DNA from: an uncultured Acidobacteriota bacterium
Lineage (GTDB): Bacteria > Acidobacteriota > Blastocatellia > RBC074
Length of the DNA: 64,000 bases
Assembly (NCBI GenBank): GCA_902825875.1
Contig: CADECP010000020.1
Location: 1-64,000 of the forward strand
Direction: 5' to 3'
Position 1 is the first letter of the stretch. Every line of letters starts with the position of its first letter. This document shows, one piece after another, positions 27,773 to 36,890 of this stretch. Both the position numbers and the translations under genes were made by a program. The notes beneath the pieces were generated by a model. It had not been told where the DNA came from and made no database searches. It saw only the letters and a program-made list of their open reading frames with translations.

Positions 27773-28708
27773 TCAATGATTGCTGACGTTGAAAAGCATA
27801 TCGCCCAACGGAACAGATTGCCCTGATTTCGTGATTCCATAAATAGCCAATACATAATTCGCCTGCGGCAACTGTTTCGCCGAAACAGTGACTGGAACAA
27901 TGGCTCCGTTGGAATCTGCCCGCCCTTTCAGTCGAGTTAGATAGGCAATCTTTTCATTTTCAACCGTTTTGATCGAAGCTTCATAGCTCGCATAAAGCGG
28001 ATGGTCGTTGATTTGAGCCAGTAATTGAACAGCCTCATAACCAGCGGGAACACGAACTGTAAGTTGCTCATCAGGCTCGCCGCGCACGGTAGAAAATGCC
28101 AACGTGAAAGTAAATGTTTTCTGCTGAGTGGCTTTAGGCACACCGACGCTGACGCCATTTGATGAAGCCTGTTTTGAAATTTCAACTTGACTGGGTGAAG
28201 ACTGTGAGGTCGGTAGAGGCAGTTCAGGTGACAATGGCTTTTGTTCAGCAAACTCGACAGCAGAACCAGTCTGGCTGGAATTTGACCTAATCGAACTAGA
28301 ATTCAGCGCCCACCACATGCCTCCGCACAACGCTGCGGCAACAACCAACGACCAGGCCATTTTGGGCTGAACTGGAAACAACCAACTCCACCAGGAAGCT
28401 GTGTTTTCAGATTTCATGCGAACCGCTTTGGGCACAGATTCATTGGCGTATTCCGTCAAACGTTTGGTGAATTCGTATTTGCTGTGCCGCCGATGTGACG
28501 CAAGGAAATGTTGCTCAAATAAACCGCGTTCTTTGCCTGACAATTTGTTGTTCAAATAGTCGCTGATGAGGTCGTCTTCCAGGGTGAGAATCTGTTCGTG
28601 ATACTCAGGATCATGAAAATATGCTGTTTCAATGCGGTTTTGTTCCGATTCGTCCGCCTGTCCCAGCAAGTATTCGACAATCGCTTTCTCCTCTTTTGAT
28701 CTTTGCAT
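27773..28708 (-). CDS. Membrane anti-sigma-factor-like protein
   Basis: Protein of 311 residues, last gene of the CHAT/sigma cassette. Residues 1-70 resemble the N-terminal anti-sigma region of acidobacterial regulators (EEKAIVEYLLGQADESEQ, then LEDDLISDYLNNKLSGKERGLFE and HFLASHRRHSKYEF). The usual zinc-binding CxxC is absent, and histidines sit near its place. One membrane helix lies at about 117-134 (AWSLVVAAALCGGMWWAL), and a 170-residue extracytoplasmic beta-like domain follows. It lies 82 bases after the sigma gene on the same strand. Holding that sigma factor at the membrane is an inference from layout and family. Confidence 0.72.
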   Translation of the reverse strand: MQRSKEEKAIVEYLLGQADESEQNRIETAYFHDPEYHEQILTLEDDLISDYLNNKLSGKERGLFEQHFLASHRRHSKYEFTKRLTEYANESVPKAVRMKSENTASWWSWLFPVQPKMAWSLVVAAALCGGMWWALNSSSIRSNSSQTGSAVEFAEQKPLSPELPLPTSQSSPSQVEISKQASSNGVSVGVPKATQQKTFTFTLAFSTVRGEPDEQLTVRVPAGYEAVQLLAQINDHPLYASYEASIKTVENEKIAYLTRLKGRADSNGAIVPVTVSAKQLPQANYVLAIYGITKSGQSVPLGDMLFNVSNH

Positions 28709-28790
28709 AATTGACCTACTTCGTTTTCAAGAAGCGCATAACACTTTTCCGTTACAGCATAGAGTTATGAATTTTCAGATTCATTACACT

Positions 28791-29456
28791 TCATTTTGAG
28801 ATTTTTGACTGGGATGCTTGTTGGCAACAATGGAGGACACATTTTTCCAAACGGGCTTTCAAGCGGTGAACTCTTACGCGCAAGGCATTCAAATTGGTTC
28901 CGAGCGAATTGGCTATGGCAAGGCGATTGTCAATTTTGATGCGCCGCTCATTGCTGAAATAATTGAGAATCAATTCGCGGTCGTCGGTGGGTAATTTGGC
29001 CAGACAGGTTTCTAAACATTCAAACTGGCGCTCACGCTCTAATTGCTCTGCCCAATTTGTTTCGGACGCAGTCAAATGCTGAAAAGAATCCGGTTCGTTT
29101 TCGACTTTGGATTGTTTGGCCAGGACTTCCAACACCAAATAGCGGGCTGTCCCGTAACAATAATCTGTCAGGTCGCGGATTTGCTCGCCTTCTTCCAACC
29201 TTCTGGCGACGCGGTTCAGCGTTTCGTCAACCAAATCTTCCGGCGATTGACATCCTCGCCAATCAAAAAACGTCGTCAAAACCTGGCGCAGGTTTTCATA
29301 AAGCGCGCCAGCCTGTTCGCGGTCAGAATCAAGCAACTGTAAAAACCGATCAAAAGATTCGGCGCTTAATTTCCAATCCCGCTTTCGAATTGGCGGCTGC
29401 ACCACAACAGGCTTTGGTTCATTGTCGAGTTCTTTTTCCTCAGTTACTAGAGACAC
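28791..29456 (-). CDS. ECF-type RNA polymerase sigma factor
   Basis: Protein of 221 residues. A sigma-70 region 2-like part spans about residues 30-120 (ESFDRFLQLLDSDREQAGALYENLR, then WRGCQSPEDLVDETLNRVARRL). Region 4 is at about 145-210 (LAKLPTDDRELILNYFSNERR, then RLAIANSLGTNLNALRVRVHRLKARLEKCV), with the expected helix-turn-helix. The form is typical of acidobacterial ECF sigma factors. It starts 27 bases after the TPR-CHAT gene and precedes the membrane anti-sigma gene, so all three probably form one operon. Its target promoters are unknown. Confidence 0.82.
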   Translation of the reverse strand: MSLVTEEKELDNEPKPVVVQPPIRKRDWKLSAESFDRFLQLLDSDREQAGALYENLRQVLTTFFDWRGCQSPEDLVDETLNRVARRLEEGEQIRDLTDYCYGTARYLVLEVLAKQSKVENEPDSFQHLTASETNWAEQLERERQFECLETCLAKLPTDDRELILNYFSNERRIKIDNRLAIANSLGTNLNALRVRVHRLKARLEKCVLHCCQQASQSKISK

Positions 29457-29483
29457 AACTCACTCCCAACACTCACCTTGAAA

Positions 29484-32400
29484 TTACCATTCACCTTGTA
29501 ACACGAACGCCGCCCAGTAATAAGGCGATTGCCAGCGTTGTTCTTTGCACATCGAAACCTGAGCTTCGCGCAACGCGGCGGCAGGCGACAATTTCTTCTG
29601 GCCAAGCATTCCCTGATAAAACCGCTTCATCAATTCCGCTGTCGAAGCATCGTTGACCTTCCACAAACTTGCGACCACGCGGCGCGCTCCAGCGTACATA
29701 AATCCGCGTGTCAAACCTACTATGCCTTCACCTTTGACATCCTTGCCCAATGCAGTTTCACACGCGCTCAGCACGACCATCTCCACAGGAAGTTTAAGGT
29801 TGTAAATATCTCCAACGCGTAATAAACCGTTTTGCAGTTCGCCTCGTTCGTTGACCAAAGACAAGAAAAGCCCTGACAGTTCCGGGTGATAGCCGTTTAA
29901 CAGGCCGTGCGTAGCCAGATGAATGTAGCGGTAGCTGGCAAGAGAAGCATTGATTACGGTTTCGCGGTTAGCACGAAAGTCCAATAATTTAGTGGAGTTG
30001 GCTGGCTCCCCCAAAAGCGCAATCGCGTCAGCTTCCTGGCGAGAAAATGGCAATCGCGCCAAGCGCAGTCCGCGACCATCTTCACGAATGCCACGTTCCA
30101 GCTCCGCCAACGTCTGGGCAGCAGAAGAAGGCGAAACCTCAGGTTGCCGCCCTTTCACTTTGGCTAAAACGCGGTCGTCATAAACGCCAAACACAGGATC
30201 AGCCAGCACAGCCAATTGCTGAGTCGCCGGTTGGCGTCCATTCAGTTCGCGGCGCAAGACAGCCAACGTGGTGGCCGAAGGAATGCTGGCAATCTGGTGC
30301 TTGACGATTAATGGCGTCGGAATTTGTCCGCTGGCTTCAGGATCAGGCAACGCGGCGAACGGCACGTAGCGCAACGCGCCATCAGCCACAATCAACAACC
30401 GGCGGTTGCTCAGTTGAGCGGCGACAGGGCGCAGGATCATTTCACTCAATTGTCGCGTCGCAACTTCCAATTCCTGTACGCGCCGCAAACGGTTGGCGGC
30501 ATTTCCGTTCTCAGGCCTCAACCGCATCAACTCGTTGACGCGGCGAGCCACAATTTCAATATCAGCGCGCTTTGGCAATTCATAACTGACCATTACGGTT
30601 TGCGTGACAGCAAACAAATAGCTGCGTTCTTCGCCAAGCGCGTATTCCAGCAACAGCGTTTGGTCATCAAGCGCCTGCTTTTGGATTTCCGCCAAACCCA
30701 GCGGTTCCGGCATAACCAGACTGGCATAGCGCGGGCTTTCGGCGCGTATGCGCGCTTCAATCTGACTGGCTTCTTCGGTCAAGTTGGCGATTTCTTTCTT
30801 GAGCGTTGCCAACTCCTCAGCGCTGCCGTTGCTATTGAGCAGCGCGATTTCTCGGCGGACTTTTGCTTCGATGGACAGCCGGACGCTCTGTTCGCCTTGA
30901 AGCAGCGCCGGATTGACGCCTTCACGTATGTTCGTGTTCGATTCGGCCAACAGTTCGATCAATCCACGCGCTCGCGCTCGCTCGCTTGCCTGTAAAGCCA
31001 GCGCGTCATGTCCAGCGTCTGGCTGCAAACGATGTCGTTCCATCAGCAAAGAGATTTTGGTTTCGTACATCTCCCTTACAGAACTGAGAAAGTAAGTGCG
31101 GAGGTCCTGCGCGACAGATTTGGCGCGTAATGATTCGATCCGGTTGATGGCCGATTCAACTCCTTCTTGAGCGGAATCCAGTTTGCCCAGATCGCGTTCG
31201 ACCAGCGCCAATTCATACCTCACTGAGGATTCTTCCAGAACATCTCCCAGCTTGATGGTCAATGCCAGCGATTCTTTAAGTCGCGCAATCGCTTCCTGCT
31301 TTTTCCCCATGACCCTGTATAAACGGCCAAGATTCAGCAGAGCTTTCATTTCCCCACGAAGAACCCCCGCCTCCCGCGCAAGCTTGAGGGCTTGTTGATA
31401 ATTTATCTCCGCTTCCGCGAACTGCCTGGATTGGAAATGAATCCGCCCCAACCCCATCAGCGCAAACCCTTCTCTGGAACGATCTTTGTTTGAACGGGCT
31501 AGTTCAAGCCCCTGAGTTGTTAGTTCGATTGCGGCAGGAACCTGGCCAAGCGCCAATTTGACCTCGCCGAGATTGATAAGACATGAAGCTTCGAGTTCAG
31601 GATATTTAGCCACACGGCTCAATGGAATTACTTGACGGAAATACTCCTCGGCTCGCTCCGCATCTCCAAGCCGACGATATTCAAAACCTAGAATGTTCAG
31701 AGCTACGGCTTCACGTTCGGACGAATTGGCTTTGCGGCTGATTGCCAATGCTTGTTGGATGATCTCAATCGCCTGCTGTTGGTTGCCGATATGAGATTGG
31801 AAAATAGCGGACGCATTCAGAATCCAGTTTTTGTTTCCCAAGTCTTCGCCCACCCTGACACTGGCTTCCCTAAGCATTTCTTCAGCCAATTTCAACTCAC
31901 CAATACTGGCGTAAAGTTGCCCGAGCGAGGCTAACATCATGGCTAACCCAGGTTGTTCTGGCAGCAGGCGTGTTAGTCGTTCCGCTTGTCGGAAATAATC
32001 AATCGCCTGCAACGTGTTGCGTCCGTGTTCGTAAGCCGCTGCAATTCGAAGAAGTGTAGCGGCTTCCATCTCCTGATCGCCACGCTCGCGCCAGATTGGC
32101 AACAGAGCGCGAAGTGTTTCGGCCAACTCAGAGTATGCAGTGTTGGGCGATGTCCAAATCAGCTTGTAAACGACTCCGTAAAAATCACGGTACGCCTGTG
32201 CAAGCTGCCGGTCGCGGTCTTCAGCCTGGCGCAAATGCTCCAACCTGATCCGGTAAGAACTGGCTCCCCATTCAGACGTATTTCGGATATCAACTCGATA
32301 TTCTCCACTCGCCGGGGCGATAAAACCTAGATGGATTGGAGTCGGTTGAAAGAATGGTTGCAGCCCTTTGGCGACTTCCTTACCGTTCGCATCCAGGACA

Positions 32401-32621
32401 ATCACGGCCACGGTCTCCTGCCGCTGTTCAACAATAAGCAAGGCGTACTGCCCTTCAATCAGCGACAAGCTAAACTTTTGTGACTGATTCTTAGGCAGTT
32501 CATGTTCTTGGTTTTGCCCCAATACCAAACTGGGAAGTGGATTCTGCTGTCCTACAGCAGTAGTCAACAACAAGAGAATCTGTAGAAATATGGGAAAGAT
32601 GGCAGATCGAATTGAGATCAT
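29484..32621 (-). CDS. TPR-CHAT caspase-like protease, secreted or periplasmic
   Basis: About 1045 residues from ATG 32621, which has AGGTGA eight bases upstream and begins a signal peptide (about residues 3-25); the frame upstream of it is not hydrophobic. Residues about 30-130 form a beta domain, and about 160-560 hold multiple TPRs (ALAISRKANSSEREAVALNILG, AEEYFRQVIPLSR and others). The C-terminal CHAT domain (about 740-1045) keeps the caspase-like dyad: His905 in YIHLATHG and Cys954 in LSACETALG, followed by GLTRGFMYAGARRVVASLWKV. CHAT proteases cleave partner proteins, with TPRs as sensors. The gene heads an operon with a sigma factor and an anti-sigma factor. The same order of functions occurs with TPR-CHAT of type III-E CRISPR, but that protein is cytoplasmic; here the signal peptide points outside. 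Confidence 0.87.
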   Translation of the reverse strand: MISIRSAIFPIFLQILLLLTTAVGQQNPLPSLVLGQNQEHELPKNQSQKFSLSLIEGQYALLIVEQRQETVAVIVLDANGKEVAKGLQPFFQPTPIHLGFIAPASGEYRVDIRNTSEWGASSYRIRLEHLRQAEDRDRQLAQAYRDFYGVVYKLIWTSPNTAYSELAETLRALLPIWRERGDQEMEAATLLRIAAAYEHGRNTLQAIDYFRQAERLTRLLPEQPGLAMMLASLGQLYASIGELKLAEEMLREASVRVGEDLGNKNWILNASAIFQSHIGNQQQAIEIIQQALAISRKANSSEREAVALNILGFEYRRLGDAERAEEYFRQVIPLSRVAKYPELEASCLINLGEVKLALGQVPAAIELTTQGLELARSNKDRSREGFALMGLGRIHFQSRQFAEAEINYQQALKLAREAGVLRGEMKALLNLGRLYRVMGKKQEAIARLKESLALTIKLGDVLEESSVRYELALVERDLGKLDSAQEGVESAINRIESLRAKSVAQDLRTYFLSSVREMYETKISLLMERHRLQPDAGHDALALQASERARARGLIELLAESNTNIREGVNPALLQGEQSVRLSIEAKVRREIALLNSNGSAEELATLKKEIANLTEEASQIEARIRAESPRYASLVMPEPLGLAEIQKQALDDQTLLLEYALGEERSYLFAVTQTVMVSYELPKRADIEIVARRVNELMRLRPENGNAANRLRRVQELEVATRQLSEMILRPVAAQLSNRRLLIVADGALRYVPFAALPDPEASGQIPTPLIVKHQIASIPSATTLAVLRRELNGRQPATQQLAVLADPVFGVYDDRVLAKVKGRQPEVSPSSAAQTLAELERGIREDGRGLRLARLPFSRQEADAIALLGEPANSTKLLDFRANRETVINASLASYRYIHLATHGLLNGYHPELSGLFLSLVNERGELQNGLLRVGDIYNLKLPVEMVVLSACETALGKDVKGEGIVGLTRGFMYAGARRVVASLWKVNDASTAELMKRFYQGMLGQKKLSPAAALREAQVSMCKEQRWQSPYYWAAFVLQGEW

Positions 32622-32901
32622 GGTTTTCACCTGAAATTGTAGCTTTGCAGATAGGCGGATAATGTAGTTTACGGGCAGGTGAATGATAGTGATGTCATCT
32701 GATTTAACCAAATCAAAAATCGCGTCAACGTCCTCTCCGTGAAACAAACGCTTCTTGTTGGAGGCCTACAGCACATTAAAAGGACAGGTGCCTTTGCGAT
32801 TCGGTTATTCGCCAATCGCTTTCACTTGCGAATCCTGACTGGATGATCGAATTTACGGACTTCAATTCCACTCTCGTTGGCGTCATTTTTTGGAGGATTT
32901 T

Positions 32902-34089
32902 ATGGACGAACTTCTTTCTTATCGCTCGGAGTTTCCAATTCTGGAAAAGTCGCTCTATCTGATTAACCATTCGCTCGGAGCGATGCCGCGAAAAACTTAC
33001 GACCGGATGCACGATTACGCAGAATCGTGGGCTACGCGAGGCATTCGCGCCTGGGCCGAAGGCTGGTGGGAAATGCCGCTGACAGTTGGCGGCAAAATCG
33101 CTCGCATCATCGGAGCCGAGCCGGGTTCGGTGGTTATGCACCAGAACGTTTCCATTTGTCAGGCGATCATCTTGTCGTGTTTCGATTTGTCCGGGAAGCG
33201 AAACAAGATCGTGTACGAAGCGATGAATTTTCCGTCGGTGATGTACGTTTACGACGCTCACGCCGAGGCAGCTGGCGCGAAAGTCGTCCGCGTTCCCAGC
33301 GATGACGGCATCACCATTGACACCCAAAGGATGGTTGACGCGATTGACGAAGCCACATTGCTCGTGCCGATGTCGCACGTGCTGTTCAAAAGCGCCTACA
33401 TTCAGGACGCCAAAGCCATTATCGAAAAAGCTCACCGCGTGGGTGCGATGGTCGTGCTGGATACTTACCAATCAGCCGGAACCGTTCCGTTCAACGTGAC
33501 TGAACTCGGCGTAGATTTCGCCACCGGAGGTTCGGTCAAATGGCTGTGCGGTGGTCCCGGAGCCGGTTATTTGTACGTTCGCCCGGATTTGCGCGAACGT
33601 TTGAAACCGAAAATCACCGGCTGGTCGGCGCATCAAGCTCCGTTCGCCTTTGAGCCGGAAATGACTTACGCCGAAGACGCGCATCGCTTTTTGCACGGGT
33701 CGCCTGCGATTCCGACGCTTTATGCCGCCGAAAGCGGTTACGACCTGGTCAACGAAGTCGGCGTCGAGCGCATTCGCGCGAAATCCATTCGGCAGACTTC
33801 GCGGCTGATCGAACTGGCTAACGAACAAGGCTGGCGCGTGAATTCGCCATTGAAAGCCGACCAGCGAGGCGGCTCGGTGATTTTCGACGTGCCTCACGCC
33901 GGAGAAGTCGTACGAGAACTGGCCAACCGAGAAGTTTTAGTGGATTACCGACCCGGCGCAGGCATTCGAATCGGCCCGCATTTTTTCACTGCGGACGAAG
34001 AACTCGACCGCGTAGTTGTTGAAATTAAAGGAATTCTGGATTCCAGAGCTTACGAAAAACATCTGGCTGCCGCTGGAGCGAAATTCTGA
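32902..34089 (+). CDS. kynU: Kynureninase-like PLP enzyme (aminotransferase class V fold)
   Basis: About 395 residues from ATG 32902, which has GGAGG a few bases upstream. Fold-type I PLP enzyme. YLINHSLGAMPRKTYDRM is the kynureninase-like N-terminal loop and EAMNFPSVMYVY follows. VVLDTYQSAGTVPF holds the PLP-ring aspartate. The Schiff-base lysine is in GGSVKWLCGGPGAGYLYVRP (about residue 213), and IRIGPHFF lies near the C-terminus. Kynureninase splits kynurenine or 3-hydroxykynurenine into anthranilates and alanine. With kynA 6 kb upstream on the same strand this supports tryptophan breakdown, although a related class V enzyme with another substrate is possible. A terminator follows. Confidence 0.85.
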   Translation: MDELLSYRSEFPILEKSLYLINHSLGAMPRKTYDRMHDYAESWATRGIRAWAEGWWEMPLTVGGKIARIIGAEPGSVVMHQNVSICQAIILSCFDLSGKRNKIVYEAMNFPSVMYVYDAHAEAAGAKVVRVPSDDGITIDTQRMVDAIDEATLLVPMSHVLFKSAYIQDAKAIIEKAHRVGAMVVLDTYQSAGTVPFNVTELGVDFATGGSVKWLCGGPGAGYLYVRPDLRERLKPKITGWSAHQAPFAFEPEMTYAEDAHRFLHGSPAIPTLYAAESGYDLVNEVGVERIRAKSIRQTSRLIELANEQGWRVNSPLKADQRGGSVIFDVPHAGEVVRELANREVLVDYRPGAGIRIGPHFFTADEELDRVVVEIKGILDSRAYEKHLAAAGAKF

Positions 34090-34098
34090 TTTTTTAGT

Positions 34099-34129
34099 AC
34101 ATCACCAAAACATCACCAAAACATCATGA
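34099..34129 (+). repeat. ACATCACCAAA tandem repeat
   Basis: Two exact 11-base units (34099-34109, 34110-34120) and a partial third lie ten bases after the kynU stop. Function unknown. Confidence 0.6.
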
Positions 34130-34180
34130 ATGGATTGGGCGACCTGCGTACAATCCAAATCGTTGAGGCACCATTGATTC

Positions 34181-34231
34181 GACGCTCAAAACCGCCAAGC
34201 TTCCCTGACGGTTTTGGGCGTCAACTTTTTT
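34181..34231 (+). terminator. Rho-independent terminator after kynU
   Basis: A 14-base stem with one mismatch (34181-34194 with 34209-34222) is followed by AAC and a run of Ts (34225-34231). Eight-base outer arms (ATTGATTC and GAATCAAT) enlarge the palindrome. Confidence 0.75.
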
Positions 34232-34356
34232 GTGGAATCAATTTTTCCGATTTAGCCAATTCGCCCTCGCTCTCTGGACGCCAACCACCAACAGCGGCAC
34301 AATGTCGCTTCCCAAATCTCGCAAGCAATTCAAAACCCAAAAAAGGAGCCTTTCCG

Positions 34357-35220
34357 ATGTTCGAGTCCGATGCGACGAACCAACATCACAACCCGGAATT
34401 CAACAAGCTCTTTCCCGAAGAAGACCGGCTGACCCGGATGAACCGCGATTTCCGCTTTCATCCAGCCGCAACGACCGATCCGCAGGCGTTGACGCGCGAA
34501 CAAATCGAAGCCTTCAACCGCGACGGATTCATTTCGCCGCTCGATTTGTTCAGCGAAGCCGAAATCGCCAACCATCGCAGCTATTTCGACGAATTGCTGG
34601 CGCGCGTGCTGGCTTCAGGTCAGGACAATTATTCGATCAAGACGGCTCATTTGCTGTACGGCAAGGTGTATGACTTACTGACTGATCGCCGCATCGTGGC
34701 GTACGTCAAAGACCTGCTCGGCGAAAACGTCGTTGGATGGGGATCGCATTATTTCTGCAAATTGCCCGGCGACGGCAAAACCGTTGGCTGGCATCAGGAC
34801 GCCGGATATTGGCCGTTGACGCCGACCAAAGCCGTTACCGTCTGGTTGGCGATTGATGATGCCGACCGCGAAAACGCTTGCATGAAATTCATTCCCGGTT
34901 CGCATCATTTCGGCCATCTGACTTATCAACTGACCGAAGAAAGTGATCCGAGCATTCTGAATCAGGTCGTCCCCGAAGCTGAGAATTTCGGCGCGCCTGT
35001 TTATAACGAGCTTTGTGCCGGGCAAATGTCCATTCACTCTGACTTGCTGTTACACGGTTCGGAAGCGAACGCTTCGACGCGACGACGCAACGGCCTGGCG
35101 ATTCGGTACACCACCGCCGACGTACGCGCCGACCTGGACTGGAATCAAAAAGGCGTGCTGGTTTGCGGCTCTGACCCTTCCGGGCATTGGAGAAATCCAC
35201 AGCGACCAGCCAACGATTAA
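34357..35220 (+). CDS. Phytanoyl-CoA dioxygenase (PhyH) family Fe(II)/2-oxoglutarate oxygenase
   Basis: About 287 residues from ATG 34357, preceded by AAGGAG seven bases upstream; the longer open frame to 34126 covers the terminator and is not coding. TREQIEAFNRDGFISPLDLFS is the usual PhyH opening. The metal facial triad is the HxD in VGWHQDAGYWPL (about residues 146-149) and the distal His in MSIHSDLLLHGS (about 233). The 2-oxoglutarate-binding Arg is in RRNGLAIRYT. Members hydroxylate diverse small molecules, so the substrate is unknown. It is followed at 27 bases by a sulfatase and then a second one, so the three may act together. Confidence 0.9.
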   Translation: MFESDATNQHHNPEFNKLFPEEDRLTRMNRDFRFHPAATTDPQALTREQIEAFNRDGFISPLDLFSEAEIANHRSYFDELLARVLASGQDNYSIKTAHLLYGKVYDLLTDRRIVAYVKDLLGENVVGWGSHYFCKLPGDGKTVGWHQDAGYWPLTPTKAVTVWLAIDDADRENACMKFIPGSHHFGHLTYQLTEESDPSILNQVVPEAENFGAPVYNELCAGQMSIHSDLLLHGSEANASTRRRNGLAIRYTTADVRADLDWNQKGVLVCGSDPSGHWRNPQRPAND

Positions 35221-35247
35221 ACGACTTTTCCTCAAGGTATCCCAAAC

Positions 35248-36879
35248 ATGACCAAACCAAATTTTTGCGGCAAAGCCGTTCTCGTTCTCTTGTTGCTGAC
35301 ACTCCAACTTTTCTCTTCCGAGGCGAAACAGGTCGTCAAAGCTGCTGACCAACCGAACATTCTGTTTTGCCACGCCGACGATTGGGGACGATACGCCAGC
35401 ATCTTCGCCGAGTTCGAGAAACATCCGAACCTGAATCAAGTCGTCAAAACGCCAAACATTGATCGCGTCGCGCGCGAAGGCGTGTTGTTCCGCAATGCCT
35501 TCGTCAATGCGCCTTCCTGCACGCCAAGCCGCAGTTCGTTGTTGTCTGGTCGTTACTTTTTCAACACCGGGCGCGGAGCCATTCTGCGCGAAGCTCGTTG
35601 GGATTCGGCAATCCCCAGTTTTCCGTTGTTGCTGCGCGATGCCGGGTATCACATTGGCGAAACTTACAAAGTTTGGAGTCCCGGTTCGCCTGTGGATGCT
35701 CCGTTCGGCGCGGGCAAATACGCCTATGAAAAAGCCGGTAGGCTGCCGGAAGATTTTTCGGAAAACGCTACGGAGATGATTGCCAAAGGAGCAACGCTGA
35801 GCGAAGCGCGCGAAAAAATCTTTGCTCAGGTGCGCGGCAATTTCGACAACTTTCTGGCCGACCGCAAAGCCGGGCAGCCGTTCCTGTACTTTTTCGGCGC
35901 GACGACCACGCATCGCCGCTGGATCAAAGGTTCGGGCAAAGCTCTGTGGGGAATCGAGCCGGATTCGCTGCAAGGCAAACTGCCTGCGTTTTTGCCGGAC
36001 GTTCCAGAAATCCGCGAAGACGTAGCCGATTATCTTGGCGAAGTGCAGGCTTGGGACGCTTATATCGGTTTGCTGTTGAAACGCCTGGAAGAAACCGGCG
36101 AACTGGAAAAAACGCTGATCGTCGTCAGCGGCGATCACGGCATGCCCGGCGTCACCAATGGTAAATGCAGTCTTTACGATTTCGGCACGGGCGTCGCGCT
36201 GATGGTTCGCGTTCCCGGCATGAAAGGTGGGCGAATCGTAGATGATCTGGTCAGTTTGCCGGATTTGTGCCCGACTTATTTGGAAGCCGCTGGCGTCAAG
36301 CTGCCTGCCGGACTCAATAGTCGCAGTTTGTGGAGTTTGCTGAAATCAGGCAAAAGCGGTCAGGTGGATAAAACGCGAACTTGGGTAATTGCCGGGCGCG
36401 AACGCCACGTTCACACCGCGCGCGAAGGCTTCCTGCCGTATCCGCAACGTTCGCTTAGGACCAAAGAGTTTTTGTACATTCGCAACTTCACGCCTGACCG
36501 CTGGCCGATGGGCGACCCAATGAAGCTGACAGCAACCAGCGAACCGACCGCGCAGGAACTGGAAGAAAACACCTACGTCGCGTTCGGCGATATGGACGCC
36601 AGCCCAACCAAAGCCTGGTTGGTGGCGCATCGCAACGATCCGAAATGGCAACGGCATTACGAATTTGCTTTCGGCAAACGCCCGGCAGAGGAACTTTACG
36701 ACCTGCGCCGCGATCCGCAACAAATGAAAAATCTTGCCGCTGATCCGGCTTACGGCAAACAGAAAACCCAACTGGCAACACAGTTGATGACGATCCTGAA
36801 AAACGCTGGCGACCCGCGCGTCGGCAGCGATCCGCAAAACTGGGAGAAGATGCTGTTCGTGGATGACCGCCCACGCTAA
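35248..36879 (+). CDS. Type I sulfatase, secreted
   Basis: Protein of 543 residues with a signal peptide (about 1-30). NILFCHADDWGRYA is the N-terminal metal site. The sulfatase signature is PSCTPSRSSLLSGRY: Cys91 would be converted to formylglycine, and CTPSR gives the CxPxR motif. Further family parts are HRRWIKG, VVSGDHGMPG (second metal site) and a C-terminal ELYDLRRDPQQMKNLA segment. It removes sulfate esters, probably from polysaccharides or other sulfated compounds outside the cytoplasm. Such sulfatases need a maturation enzyme, which is not seen in the window. It lies between phyH and a second sulfatase. Confidence 0.92.
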   Translation: MTKPNFCGKAVLVLLLLTLQLFSSEAKQVVKAADQPNILFCHADDWGRYASIFAEFEKHPNLNQVVKTPNIDRVAREGVLFRNAFVNAPSCTPSRSSLLSGRYFFNTGRGAILREARWDSAIPSFPLLLRDAGYHIGETYKVWSPGSPVDAPFGAGKYAYEKAGRLPEDFSENATEMIAKGATLSEAREKIFAQVRGNFDNFLADRKAGQPFLYFFGATTTHRRWIKGSGKALWGIEPDSLQGKLPAFLPDVPEIREDVADYLGEVQAWDAYIGLLLKRLEETGELEKTLIVVSGDHGMPGVTNGKCSLYDFGTGVALMVRVPGMKGGRIVDDLVSLPDLCPTYLEAAGVKLPAGLNSRSLWSLLKSGKSGQVDKTRTWVIAGRERHVHTAREGFLPYPQRSLRTKEFLYIRNFTPDRWPMGDPMKLTATSEPTAQELEENTYVAFGDMDASPTKAWLVAHRNDPKWQRHYEFAFGKRPAEELYDLRRDPQQMKNLAADPAYGKQKTQLATQLMTILKNAGDPRVGSDPQNWEKMLFVDDRPR

Positions 36880-36890
36880 GCCGAAAACCT

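Noticed and set aside
27773-32621. A type III-E CRISPR remnant
   Set aside because: No cas7-11, repeats or spacers are nearby, and the CHAT protein has a signal peptide; only the order of functions is similar.
34126-34356. N-terminal extension of the PhyH protein
   Set aside because: It reads through a Rho-independent terminator; the ATG at 34357 has a strong ribosome-binding site and matches family length.
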